20,246 nt of DNA from Gammaproteobacteria bacterium. GTDB taxonomy: Bacteria > Pseudomonadota > Gammaproteobacteria > SURF-13. This document shows positions 1-6,622 of the stretch, one piece after another. Every line of letters begins with the position of its first letter. Positions within the stretch are counted from its first letter, which is position 1. Made by a program: the position numbers and the translations under genes. The notes under the pieces are model-generated. The model did not search any database. It was given only the letters and a program-made list of their open reading frames with translations, and was not told where the DNA came from. The DNA is taken from positions 1 through 20,246 of the forward strand of contig JAMCTV010000083.1 in NCBI GenBank assembly GCA_023381235.1, given 5' to 3'.

Positions 1-291
1 GAAGACGCGCGCCTGTTGCGTCTGGCCCATGAGGCCAACCCGCAGGACCGCTGGATCGGCTTCGCCTTGGCCGACGCCATGTACGGCACGCTGGAGCAGG
101 CGCGCGCCGGCGGGCGCAGCGAGCACGACGCGCTGCGGGCAATACTGGACATCCGTCCCGATCACGCCGAGACCTTGCGCCGTTTATGGCATCTGGAACG
201 CAACGCCGGAGACAGCACCGCCGCGGAACAGTACCGCGCGCGGCTGGCTCAGGTCAGTCCGCTGGATAAAGAGGTCCGCGGGGTCAAATAG
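1..291 (+). CDS. C-terminal end of a TPR-like protein (5' truncated by window edge)
   Basis: The reading frame is open from base 1 and ends at TAG 289-291, giving 96 residues of an incomplete protein. The visible part is alpha-helical with a TPR-like pattern: an Ala/Leu-rich helix pair, then a block reading IRPDHAETLRRLWHLERNAGD (shown here as key positions Pro-Asp-His-Ala-Glu) and an AAEQYRARL-type helix. This layout is common at the C-terminus of proteins ending in tetratricopeptide repeats, including some O-antigen-ligase-like or cytochrome-biogenesis proteins, but nothing here decides between them. A TTG at 16 could serve as a start, but the frame is open further upstream and no Shine-Dalgarno lies before it, so truncation is more likely. 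The gene is followed by a 74-bp gap before ccoG. Confidence 0.6.
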   Translation, partial: EDARLLRLAHEANPQDRWIGFALADAMYGTLEQARAGGRSEHDALRAILDIRPDHAETLRRLWHLERNAGDSTAAEQYRARLAQVSPLDKEVRGVK

Positions 292-365
292 CACTCCCTG
301 CCCTGCGGCTTGTCAAAGCAGATACGGGCAAGAGCCGGTGGGGCGTATGTTAAAATGCTGATTTT

Positions 366-1709
366 ATGAGTACCAGTGCGAACCAGGCTTTAAGCCGCAT
401 CAAGGTGGCGGTTGAAACACATCCAGTTTCGGACGGCAGGCGATTGCGCCTTCTGCGCCGCGCATTGCAGTGGGGTGCGCTGGCGCTGGCGGTGCTGATT
501 CCGGTGAGCGGCTTGTTTCGCATAGACCCGGCCGCCGCCACGTTCGTGGTGCTGGACAGACAAATCTGGTTCGCCGATTTTTTCATCGTGGCGGGGTTCT
601 GGGTGGCGCTGTCGAGCGTCCTGGTCATGACCTATTCCATGGTGGGCGCGGCGTTTTGCGGCTGGGTGTGCCCGCAAAATACCTTCTCGGAATGGGCCAA
701 CCGTATCACCAAGCGCCTGCTGGGCAAGCGCGCGGAGGTCAGCCTCAGCGGCGAGGAGACCCTGCGCGTTTCGTCCGGCAAGAAGAGCTGGCTCAACTGG
801 CTGGCCTTGGGCCTGTTGTTTCTGGGCGCGGCCTTGCTGCTGGCCTTGATCCCGCTGCTCTATTTTTACCCGCCAACGGCGATATGGTCGTTCATCACAT
901 TCCGGCACGATGTGCGCCTGGCGCCGTCGCTGCACTGGATTTACACGGTGTTCGCGCTGATTATCCTGGTGGACATCGCCGTGGTGCGGCATTTCTTCTG
1001 CCGCTTCATGTGCATTTACCGCGTATGGCAGCACTCGTTTAAAACCACGCATACGCTGCACATCGCCTACGATGCCGCCCGCGGCGAGCGCTGCGCCACG
1101 TGCAATTACTGCCTGACGGTGTGTCCGGTGGACATTGATCCGCGTAACACCAGTGTGTATGACAGTTGCATTAACTGCGGCGCGTGCATCAGCGCGTGCG
1201 ACTCCCTGCAATATAAAAAAGGCGAGCCCGGCTTGCTCAGCTTCGAGTTTGGCGAGCGCAGGCTTTCCAGGCTGGCGGGCCAGGCGCTGGCGGCGGGGGG
1301 CAGAATCAAAAGCAATCTCGGCACCCTGGTGGGGCGTTTTTCCTGGAGTCTGCCGTTTGCGCTGATCGGCGCGGCGATGTTTGTCTGGGGTATGGCGGGC
1401 TATCAGCCCTATCACCTCACGGTGTACCGCGCCGACACCAATCAGGGCGCGGCGATCCGGGATTACCGTATTGCGCTGGCCAACAAGCTGTACCGCCCGG
1501 CGCTACTTAAGGTGAACGTGCAGGGATTGCCGGAAGGCAGTTACACCCTGTCCGCGGACCAGGCCGGTTTCATAAGCGTGGGACGGCAGGATATCAATCT
1601 CCATATCAGCGCCCTGCCCAGGGGGTTGTATCCGTTCGTGGTGAGCATGGAATCGGAGCAAGGCGCGCGCGTGGATTACCGCACGCAGCACGTGGTGACG
1701 GGATCATGA
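366..1709 (+). CDS. ccoG: Cytochrome c oxidase accessory protein CcoG (FixG/RdxA family)
   Basis: Membrane-bound iron-sulfur protein needed for assembly of cbb3-type oxidases; the family is known to act on copper (Cu(II) reduction) for the oxidase copper site. The 447-residue product is close to the usual family length (about 460-480). It shows a membrane helix near residues 33-50, further helices near 70-98, 143-168 and 190-208, a CGWVCPQ motif (C98, C102) and a second CxxxC (C212, C216). Two ferredoxin-type 4Fe-4S sets follow: C243/C246/C249/C253-P and C268/C271/C274/C278. Another helix lies near 325-345, then the Ig-like periplasmic FixG C-terminal domain. The ATG at 366 fits the family N-terminus, although no good Shine-Dalgarno precedes it. 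It overlaps the next gene by 4 bp (ATGA). No ccoNOQP or ccoIS genes are visible alongside it. Confidence 0.95.
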   Translation: MSTSANQALSRIKVAVETHPVSDGRRLRLLRRALQWGALALAVLIPVSGLFRIDPAAATFVVLDRQIWFADFFIVAGFWVALSSVLVMTYSMVGAAFCGWVCPQNTFSEWANRITKRLLGKRAEVSLSGEETLRVSSGKKSWLNWLALGLLFLGAALLLALIPLLYFYPPTAIWSFITFRHDVRLAPSLHWIYTVFALIILVDIAVVRHFFCRFMCIYRVWQHSFKTTHTLHIAYDAARGERCATCNYCLTVCPVDIDPRNTSVYDSCINCGACISACDSLQYKKGEPGLLSFEFGERRLSRLAGQALAAGGRIKSNLGTLVGRFSWSLPFALIGAAMFVWGMAGYQPYHLTVYRADTNQGAAIRDYRIALANKLYRPALLKVNVQGLPEGSYTLSADQAGFISVGRQDINLHISALPRGLYPFVVSMESEQGARVDYRTQHVVTGS

Positions 1710-2113
1710 GCGAATCTCCCGGCAAAAAGCCGGAAACCGGGGCGATGCAAACGCCCGAGTGGGGCGAGGAACATCCGCAGCACTTCGGCTACGCGAGCGA
1801 CGAGGAACGCCGCGCGCGGCGCGGGCTGGAGGACTGGGAACTGGTGGAGAAAATTCCGGAATCACAGCGCAAGGTGCCGTACTGGTTTGCCGCGGTTATC
1901 GTGGTCGTTACCCTGGTCGCCGTGGGTCTGAGCTTTCCGTTCTGGGGCGACCGCCCCGGCCATCCGCGCCCCTGGTTTGACTGGGGCTTCGCCGCCGCGC
2001 TGGCGTGGATCGCGGTGGGCTTTGCGTTTGTGTATTACATGGTGAACATGTACGGCTCCAGGCACGCGGGCAGACTGGACAGCGACAAGCGCCGGGATGA
2101 TGAAAAAGGCTAG
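1706..2113 (+). CDS. Hypothetical two-helix membrane protein in the ccoG operon
   Basis: I do not recognise this 135-residue protein. Its first 55 residues are hydrophilic and strongly charged, with many Glu and Arg. Two predicted membrane helices follow (about residues 58-80 and 90-113), then a basic/acidic tail, so it is probably an inner-membrane protein. Its start ATG overlaps the ccoG stop by 4 bp and its end overlaps the following lipoprotein gene by 17 bp, which points to translational coupling and one transcript. By position it may help in oxidase assembly or copper handling, but that is inferred from neighbours only. No metal-binding Cys or His cluster is visible. Confidence 0.8.
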   Translation: MSESPGKKPETGAMQTPEWGEEHPQHFGYASDEERRARRGLEDWELVEKIPESQRKVPYWFAAVIVVVTLVAVGLSFPFWGDRPGHPRPWFDWGFAAALAWIAVGFAFVYYMVNMYGSRHAGRLDSDKRRDDEKG

Positions 2114-2462
2114 TGCGCTGCTGTGCGCCGTGCTGCTCGCCGCCTGTAGCGCGGGCGAGTCACGGCTGCCCGTCCAGGAGTGGCAGGGGGTGACGGTAGG
2201 CGTGGAGACGCGCCCCGCGCCGGTGGTCGTGGGCATGAACGAATTTCTGGTCTCCGCGCAAGGCCCGCGCGGCGCGGTGTACGATCTTTTGATATTCATC
2301 CGCATGGATGATGGCCAGCCATGGACTCAGGCGATACAGGACGGACACACCGGGGTGTACCGGCGTGCGTTGCGGGTGCAGGGCCCCGGCCAAACCCTGC
2401 AAGTGCAGGTCAAGCGCGCTGGGCAGGAGACGGTATTGGGCTTTGCCCTGCCAACAGGCTAG
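2097..2462 (+). CDS. FixH-like small lipoprotein
   Basis: 121 residues beginning with a lipoprotein signal: Met-Met-Lys-Lys, a hydrophobic stretch and a lipobox ending LAAC (C17), so the mature protein should be lipid-anchored and probably periplasm-facing. The rest is predicted mainly beta and resembles the FixH/YtkA-type fold in pattern (VGMNEFLVSAQG, then an alternating hydrophobic strand and a GVYRRALRVQGPG segment). FixH is commonly encoded next to FixG/CcoG, and here the gene lies just downstream of ccoG and overlaps its neighbour by 17 bp, so the context agrees. Similarity is weak by eye, so FixH-like is tentative. Two consecutive ATG codons (2097, 2100) are both possible starts. Its TAG stop shares CTAG 2459-2462 with the stop of the convergent gene. 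Confidence 0.65.
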   Translation: MMKKASALLCAVLLAACSAGESRLPVQEWQGVTVGVETRPAPVVVGMNEFLVSAQGPRGAVYDLLIFIRMDDGQPWTQAIQDGHTGVYRRALRVQGPGQTLQVQVKRAGQETVLGFALPTG

Positions 2463-2974
2463 GTCCCCTTATTCAGGCGTTTCAATAAGGCCGGGCTTTC
2501 CACCCAGCGGCGCAGCAGCAATATTTTTTCTCCGCCGCGCAGTTCAGCGCAACGCGGACAGGTGAGATGACTCAAGTACAGCTCCAGCGGTTTCTTCCCT
2601 GCCTGCACCAGGGCGCTTTGCATGCGGCGCGCGCTTTGCGCCATGGCGCTGATCGGGCCTTGGTGCAACCAGCCGCGTACCCAGAACGGCTGCGGGAGAA
2701 AACTCAGGCCGCTGGCCGGTGAGGTGGCGGGTTCCAGCAGGCGCAGGATTTTCCCGCGCAGCAGGCCGGTGCGCAGCAACACCAAACCAGGCCAGGTTTC
2801 CTTGAGGCCGAGGCGCTGTAGCGTTTGGCGCTGGCGCTCCCGGCGCAGCTCGTAGCCTACCGGCATGTGTAACAGCGTGGGGAGTGTGACCGTGTGGGTG
2901 AGACGGCCGCCGAGATTAATATCTTGTTCGTGCCAGCCAGGAAAGCTTTCAGGACAGCCGCAGGCGAGCGTCAT
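2459..2974 (-). CDS. Uncharacterised protein with CxC and CxxC motifs (possibly GyrI-like fold)
   Basis: 171 residues of unrecognised family. Near the N-terminus is CGC (C5, C7) followed by PESFPGW; near the C-terminus is a TCPRC motif (C139, C142). Four cysteines in two pairs could bind a metal or form redox pairs, but this is inference. The middle has a basic stretch (residues about 43-70). A segment around residues 95-135 (HQGPIS, an amphipathic helix, then KKPLELYLSHL) recalls the GyrI-like/effector-binding pattern, though weakly. There is no signal peptide or membrane helix. The start codon overlaps the stop of the CcoN-like gene by 4 bp (ATGA) and has no clear Shine-Dalgarno, so translation is probably coupled and the function may be linked to that membrane protein. 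Confidence 0.7.
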   Translation of the reverse strand: MTLACGCPESFPGWHEQDINLGGRLTHTVTLPTLLHMPVGYELRRERQRQTLQRLGLKETWPGLVLLRTGLLRGKILRLLEPATSPASGLSFLPQPFWVRGWLHQGPISAMAQSARRMQSALVQAGKKPLELYLSHLTCPRCAELRGGEKILLLRRWVESPALLKRLNKGT

Positions 2975-3483
2975 CAGGAATTTTTATAGAGGGCGCGTAC
3001 GCTCAAAAAGATATTGGCGAAATAGCACCAGAAGCCAACGCCCATCACCGTAGAAACTATGGCGATTACCGGCGGATAATAGCGGTGCGCCTCGGCCACG
3101 CGGTTCGGGTCGGCAAGATATAAATTGCCTTCCCAGATGCCGAATGTCAGAAGCGTGGTATAGAAGCCGGTCACGCCCAGGCTGGTCCACCAGAAGGTAT
3201 GCTGCACCAGGCGTTGCGAATAAAGCGGGCGATTGGCGAGCAGCGGGAACAGGTAATAGCTGGTGGCCATGACCAGCAGCACCACGCCGCCCACCATGTT
3301 GATGTGCGCGTGCGCCAGCGGGTCTATCATGTGGCCCGGCCCGCCATAGGGGCTGCCGACGGAGTCGAGCCAGACGCGAATGGGGTGTATTACCTGCAAT
3401 ACGCCGTGGATAGTGCCGACCAGAAAAAAGGTGGTGGACATCACCAGAAACTTGAGCAGCGGATGGGCGGGGGTTTTTTGCAT
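2974..3483 (-). CDS. Stand-alone four-helix protein resembling part of cbb3 oxidase subunit I (CcoN-like)
   Basis: 169 residues counted from the ATG at 3483; a TTG at 3519 would add 12 residues but has no ribosome site. Four membrane helices are visible (about residues 10-30, 58-82, 94-118, 138-162). The segment AHAHINMVGG, then YYLFP, then RPLYSQRL and HTFWW follows the order of the mid region of CcoN (GHNAVGF, YYFVP, RPVYSYRL, HFWAL in remembered CcoN sequences). CcoN is about 470 residues, so this is roughly one third of it. Where CcoN carries the adjacent copper-ligand His-His after an IWAG motif, this protein reads IWEGNLY, so copper ligands seem absent. It is intact rather than a decaying remnant: clean start, stop and operon overlap. 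Short proteins of this kind are often labelled cytochrome c oxidase subunit I. Its true role is unknown to me. Confidence 0.75.
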   Translation of the reverse strand: MQKTPAHPLLKFLVMSTTFFLVGTIHGVLQVIHPIRVWLDSVGSPYGGPGHMIDPLAHAHINMVGGVVLLVMATSYYLFPLLANRPLYSQRLVQHTFWWTSLGVTGFYTTLLTFGIWEGNLYLADPNRVAEAHRYYPPVIAIVSTVMGVGFWCYFANIFLSVRALYKNS

Positions 3484-3535
3484 GCAACCAATCTGCGCCG
3501 CGTGACAGAGCGGCCGCAACAGGCTTGAGGGTACA

Positions 3536-3557
3536 ACCCGCCCCTTTCAGGGCGGGT
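3536..3557. other. Perfect 8-bp stem hairpin between the 35-aa gene and the CcoN-like gene
   Basis: ACCCGCCC (3536-3543) and GGGCGGGT (3550-3557) are exact inverted repeats with a 6-nt loop. On the minus strand the stem lies 18 bp after the stop of the small peptide gene and about 50 bp before the CcoN-like ATG. The sequence that follows on that strand (TTGTACCC) is not a U-run, so a classical intrinsic terminator is unlikely. It could instead be an mRNA-stabilising stem or partial attenuator that sets different expression levels for the two genes. Confidence 0.6.
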
Positions 3558-3575
3558 CACATCAACGGGCCAGAC

Positions 3576-3683
3576 TTACTTTTTGGGCGCAGCCAGATTC
3601 TTCATCGCCATGCTGGTGATGGCAATGGCAAGCAGAATAAAACCACCGAAGATGATGATCGGAATCAGTATGGACGGAAACAT
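3576..3683 (-). CDS. 35-residue single-helix membrane microprotein
   Basis: A short frame from ATG 3683 to TAA 3576 encodes MFPSILIPIIIFGGFILLAI and then TSMAMKNLAAPKK-type residues. This is one hydrophobic helix (about residues 4-27) with a positively charged C-terminal tail. Support for it being real: a Shine-Dalgarno AGGGG sits 7 nt before the ATG, a near-consensus sigma70 promoter lies at the right distance upstream, and the frame is free of any overlapping gene. It heads the cluster that contains the CcoN-like protein. Single-helix peptides such as CydX or CcoQ/CcoM-type subunits accompany respiratory oxidases, so an accessory role with the CcoN-like protein is plausible. I do not recognise a specific family. 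The Lys-rich tail suggests the C-terminus stays in the cytoplasm. Confidence 0.7.
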   Translation of the reverse strand: MFPSILIPIIIFGGFILLAIAITSMAMKNLAAPKK

Positions 3684-3728
3684 GGTATACCCCTGTGAAC
3701 CTGGATTAATGAATTTACGCGAATTTTA

Positions 3729-3757
3729 ATTATAACGGTACCCGCTTTAAGGTGCAA
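3729..3757 (-). promoter_or_regulatory. Near-consensus sigma70 promoter for the microprotein/CcoN-like cluster
   Basis: On the minus strand, TTGCAC (3757-3752) and TATAAT (3734-3729) are separated by exactly 17 bp. The -10 is a perfect match and the -35 matches 4 of 6 positions. The predicted transcript would start near 3722, giving a leader of about 38 nt before ATG 3683. The region is AT-rich against GC-rich surroundings. I see no convincing FNR/ANR box (TTGAT-N4-ATCAA) here. Confidence 0.75.
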
Positions 3758-3774
3758 TAACCCCCGGACGCCCG

Positions 3775-4569
3775 TTACACCGCCACCACCGCCTTGATGG
3801 CGGGGTGGCACTGGTAATTCATAATCTCGAAGTCGTCGAAGCGGTAGTCGCCGATCGAGGCCGGTTTGCGTTTGATGTGGAGTGAGGGCAGGGGGTAAGG
3901 GGTGCGCGTGAACTGCAAGTCCACCTGCTCCAGATGGTTGAGATAGATGTGGCAGTCGCCGCCGCTCCAGACGAAGTCGCCCACGCCCAAGCCGCATTGC
4001 TGGGCGATCATGTGGGTGAGCAGGGCGTATTCGGCGATGTTGAAGGGTACACCGAGGAAGGCGTCACAGGAGCGCTGGGTGAGCTGGCAGGACAGTTTTT
4101 TGTCCGCCACGTAGAACTGGAAAAAGGCGTGGCACGGCGGCAGCGCCATGCGGGGCAACTCGCCCACGTTCCACGCGCTCACAATCAGGCGGCGCGAGTT
4201 GGGATTGGTTTTGATCTGCTCAATCAACTCGCTGATCTGATCTATGGAACGGCCATCGGCGGTTTTCCACTTGCGCCACTGCGCGCCGTACACCGGGCCG
4301 AGATCGCCGTTTTCATCGGCCCATTCGTTCCAGATGCGCACGCCGTTGTCGTTGAGGTATTTGACGTTGGTGTCGCCGCTCAGGAACCAGAGCATTTCGT
4401 GGATGATGGATTTGAGATGCAGCTTCTTGGTGGTGACCAGCGGGAAGCCTTGGTTGAGATCGAGGCGCATCTGATAGCCGAACACGCTCAGCGTGCCGGT
4501 GCCGGTGCGGTCGCCTTTTTGCACGCCGTGCGTGCGGATGTGCCGCAGGAATTGCAAATACTGATGCAT
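3775..4569 (-). CDS. thyA: Thymidylate synthase
   Basis: Converts dUMP to dTMP using 5,10-methylene-tetrahydrofolate; cytoplasmic dimer. The 264-residue length equals that of E. coli ThyA and the sequence aligns without gaps by eye. Landmarks: DRTGTGTLSVFG (phosphate and folate site, residues 20-31), the catalytic Cys in LPPCHAFFQF (C146), the dUMP-binding RSCDAFLGVPFNIAEYALL block (residues about 166-184) and the C-terminal IKAVVAV end typical of the family. It is the last gene of the minus-strand train, 3 bp after lgt, with no Shine-Dalgarno of its own; lgt-thyA pairing is common in proteobacteria. No terminator is evident after the stop: the promoter of the next minus-strand gene begins within about 20 bp. 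Confidence 0.98.
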   Translation of the reverse strand: MHQYLQFLRHIRTHGVQKGDRTGTGTLSVFGYQMRLDLNQGFPLVTTKKLHLKSIIHEMLWFLSGDTNVKYLNDNGVRIWNEWADENGDLGPVYGAQWRKWKTADGRSIDQISELIEQIKTNPNSRRLIVSAWNVGELPRMALPPCHAFFQFYVADKKLSCQLTQRSCDAFLGVPFNIAEYALLTHMIAQQCGLGVGDFVWSGGDCHIYLNHLEQVDLQFTRTPYPLPSLHIKRKPASIGDYRFDDFEIMNYQCHPAIKAVVAV

Positions 4570-4572
4570 AAG

Positions 4573-5367
4573 CTAAAGTTTATGTATCAAGCGGTTTCGA
4601 TAAGAAAGCCATAACAGGGCCAGTCCCGCCAGGAACATGGGCAGAGACAGCACCTGACCCATGGTCAGCCAATCGAGGGCCAGGTAGCCCAACTGTTCAT
4701 CGGGCACGCGCACGAACTCGACCAGGAAACGGAACAGGCCGTAGAAGATGAGAAACACGGCGGACACCGCCATCACGGGGCGTGGCCTGCTGGAGTAAAT
4801 CCATAGAATAATAAACAGCAGCAGGCCCTCCAGCAGTGCCTGATAAAGCTGCGACGGATGGCGCGCCAGCGGCCCGCCGCCCGGGAACACCATCGCCCAC
4901 GGCACGTCGCTCACCTTGCCCCACAGCTCGCCGTTGATGAAGTTGCCTGCGCGCCCTGCGGCGAGGCCGAGTGGGACCAGCGGCGCGATGAAGTCGCTGA
5001 TCTCGAAAAAACCTTTCTTTGCGTGGCGTGCATACAGCCACATCGCCACCAGCACGCCGATCAATCCGCCGTGAAACGACATGCCGCCCTGCCAGAGCTT
5101 GAACACGTTGAGCGGCGCGGCGAGATAACCCGGCAGATCGTAAAACAGGATATAGCCCAGGCGTCCGCCCAGGATTGCGCCCAGCGCGCCGTAAGACACG
5201 AGGTCCAGCACCTGTGCCTTTGTTACCGGCGCGCCGGGCCGCGCTGCGCGCCTGCTGCCCAGCCACCAGACGCAGGCGAAGCCGAGCAGATACATGAGTC
5301 CATACCAGCGCCTCACGCAGCTGCCGATATGGAAAGCGATAGGGCCTATGGCGGGATAGGTCAGCAT
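4573..5367 (-). CDS. lgt: Prolipoprotein diacylglyceryl transferase
   Basis: Inner-membrane enzyme that moves the diacylglyceryl group from phosphatidylglycerol to the lipobox Cys of prolipoproteins, the first step of lipoprotein maturation. At 264 residues it is slightly shorter than E. coli Lgt. It shows about seven membrane helices, the WYGLMYLLGF motif near residue 21, the catalytic-His region GGMSFHGGLIG (about residues 94-104) and the family signature GRAGNFINGELWG (about residues 138-150), followed by HPSQLYQALLEG. The ATG at 5367 fits the family N-terminus. It is separated from the upstream methyltransferase by 43 bp that hold no obvious promoter, and from thyA by 3 bp. Confidence 0.97.
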   Translation of the reverse strand: MLTYPAIGPIAFHIGSCVRRWYGLMYLLGFACVWWLGSRRAARPGAPVTKAQVLDLVSYGALGAILGGRLGYILFYDLPGYLAAPLNVFKLWQGGMSFHGGLIGVLVAMWLYARHAKKGFFEISDFIAPLVPLGLAAGRAGNFINGELWGKVSDVPWAMVFPGGGPLARHPSQLYQALLEGLLLFIILWIYSSRPRPVMAVSAVFLIFYGLFRFLVEFVRVPDEQLGYLALDWLTMGQVLSLPMFLAGLALLWLSYRNRLIHKL

Positions 5368-5410
5368 GGGGGTTAATTATGAGGCATGTGTATTTCAGAC
5401 GCCATGAGAT

Positions 5411-6622
5411 TCAGGTATCCATTTGGATGCGCGCGAGAAACGCCTTGAGGTAATCGGTTTCCGGGATGGCCGGATGCACCGGGTGGTCCGGGCCTTGGTG
5501 GCCCTGCTCAATAATTTGCAGTTGGCAGTCTTGTTCCACGGCGCTTTTACGCAGGATGTCGCGCAACTCCGCCCGCGCCAGGTGAAACGAGCACGAGGCG
5601 GACAGCAGCAGCCCGTCGTCCGTGAGCAGTTGCAGGGCAAGCTGCGTGAGGCGCTGGTAGGCCGCCACGCCCGCCGCCATGTCCTTTTTACGCTTGATAA
5701 ACGCGGGCGGATCGAGGATCACGACATCGTAGCGCTCACCCTGCGCGTGCAGACTTTTAAGCGCGTCGAAGGCGTCGCTGTGCAGCGTGGCGACGCGCTC
5801 CGTTACCCCGTTGAGCGCGGCATTGCGCTTGACGAACTCCAGCGCCTGCTCCGAGGAATCCACGCACAGCACCTCGCGCGCGCCGCCCAGCGCCGCCTGG
5901 ATGCCGAATGCGCCGAGATAGCTGAACACATCCAACACGCGTTTGCCGCGCGCATAGTGTTGTACACGGGCGCGATTCAGGCGATGGTCATAAAACCAGC
6001 CGGTCTTCTGGCCGGTGAGCAGCGGCGCCTCGAAGCGCGCGCCGTTTTCCTCCAGCATGACGCGCTCCGGCACGTTGCCATAGGCAGGCTCGATGGTGCG
6101 CTCCAGACCCTCCAGCGCGCGCATCGAACTGTCGTTGCGCAGCAAAATGGCCTTGGGTTGCAGGGCCTCGACGAGCGCCTGGATGATGTCATTTTTAACG
6201 CGCTCCATGCCCGCGGTGGTGAACTGCACGACCAGCACATCGCCATAGCGGTCCACGATCAGACCCGGCAGCGCATCGCCCTCGCCGTACACCAGCCGGT
6301 AGTAAGGTTTTTCAAACGAACGCGTACGCAGCGCGAGTGCGCGTTGTAAACGCGTCATGAGCAGGGGGCGGTCCAGAATCTGCCGCGCGCGGCGGCTGAT
6401 GAGGCGCGCGCAGATCAGCGCGTTCGGGTTGACATAAGCGCTGCCGATGACCCTGCCGCGGCTGTCCGTTACCTCAACCGCATCGCCCGGCGTGAAGCTG
6501 GCAAGCGGCGTGAGGCGGGTGTCCACCTCGTTGCTGAATACCCACAGGTGTCCGGCGCGCAGGCGCCGGTCTTCATTCTTCTTCAGGCGTAACGGCGGGA
6601 GCGGCATGGGGTGTGGCGTCAT
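5411..6622 (-). CDS. RlmI-like 23S rRNA (cytosine-C5) methyltransferase
   Basis: Class I SAM-dependent methyltransferase of the RlmI/RlmK family with an N-terminal PUA RNA-binding domain (about residues 8-80), a central region, and a Rossmann domain with motif DVFSYLGAFG (231-240), acidic VDSSEQA, and the catalytic DPPAF (304-308). A second conserved Cys lies in SASCSFH (C344). RlmI methylates C1962 of 23S rRNA in E. coli; 403 residues against 396 there. The first ATG (6622) lies inside the upstream glycosyltransferase gene, giving a 50-bp overlap; an in-frame ATG at 6607 is an equally possible start because the PUA core begins after it. Neither has a strong Shine-Dalgarno. RlmI is likely, but close paralogues with other targets exist. 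Confidence 0.9.
   Translation of the reverse strand: MTPHPMPLPPLRLKKNEDRRLRAGHLWVFSNEVDTRLTPLASFTPGDAVEVTDSRGRVIGSAYVNPNALICARLISRRARQILDRPLLMTRLQRALALRTRSFEKPYYRLVYGEGDALPGLIVDRYGDVLVVQFTTAGMERVKNDIIQALVEALQPKAILLRNDSSMRALEGLERTIEPAYGNVPERVMLEENGARFEAPLLTGQKTGWFYDHRLNRARVQHYARGKRVLDVFSYLGAFGIQAALGGAREVLCVDSSEQALEFVKRNAALNGVTERVATLHSDAFDALKSLHAQGERYDVVILDPPAFIKRKKDMAAGVAAYQRLTQLALQLLTDDGLLLSASCSFHLARAELRDILRKSAVEQDCQLQIIEQGHQGPDHPVHPAIPETDYLKAFLARIQMDT

Noticed and set aside
292..365. Promoter or FNR box before ccoG
   Set aside because: TTGTCA and a TATGTT-like hexamer are about 30 bp apart and no TTGAT-N4-ATCAA symmetry is present, so nothing can be supported.
390..1415. 341-codon open frame on the minus strand opposite ccoG
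   Set aside because: It mirrors ccoG codon structure in a GC-rich gene and its product is low-complexity (Arg, Gln, His, Ala) with no recognisable domain; ccoG is unambiguous.
5423..6349. 308-codon open frame on the plus strand opposite the RlmI-like gene
   Set aside because: Shadow frame of a high-GC gene: composition biased to Arg/His/Ala, no motif, and the opposite strand encodes a clear methyltransferase.
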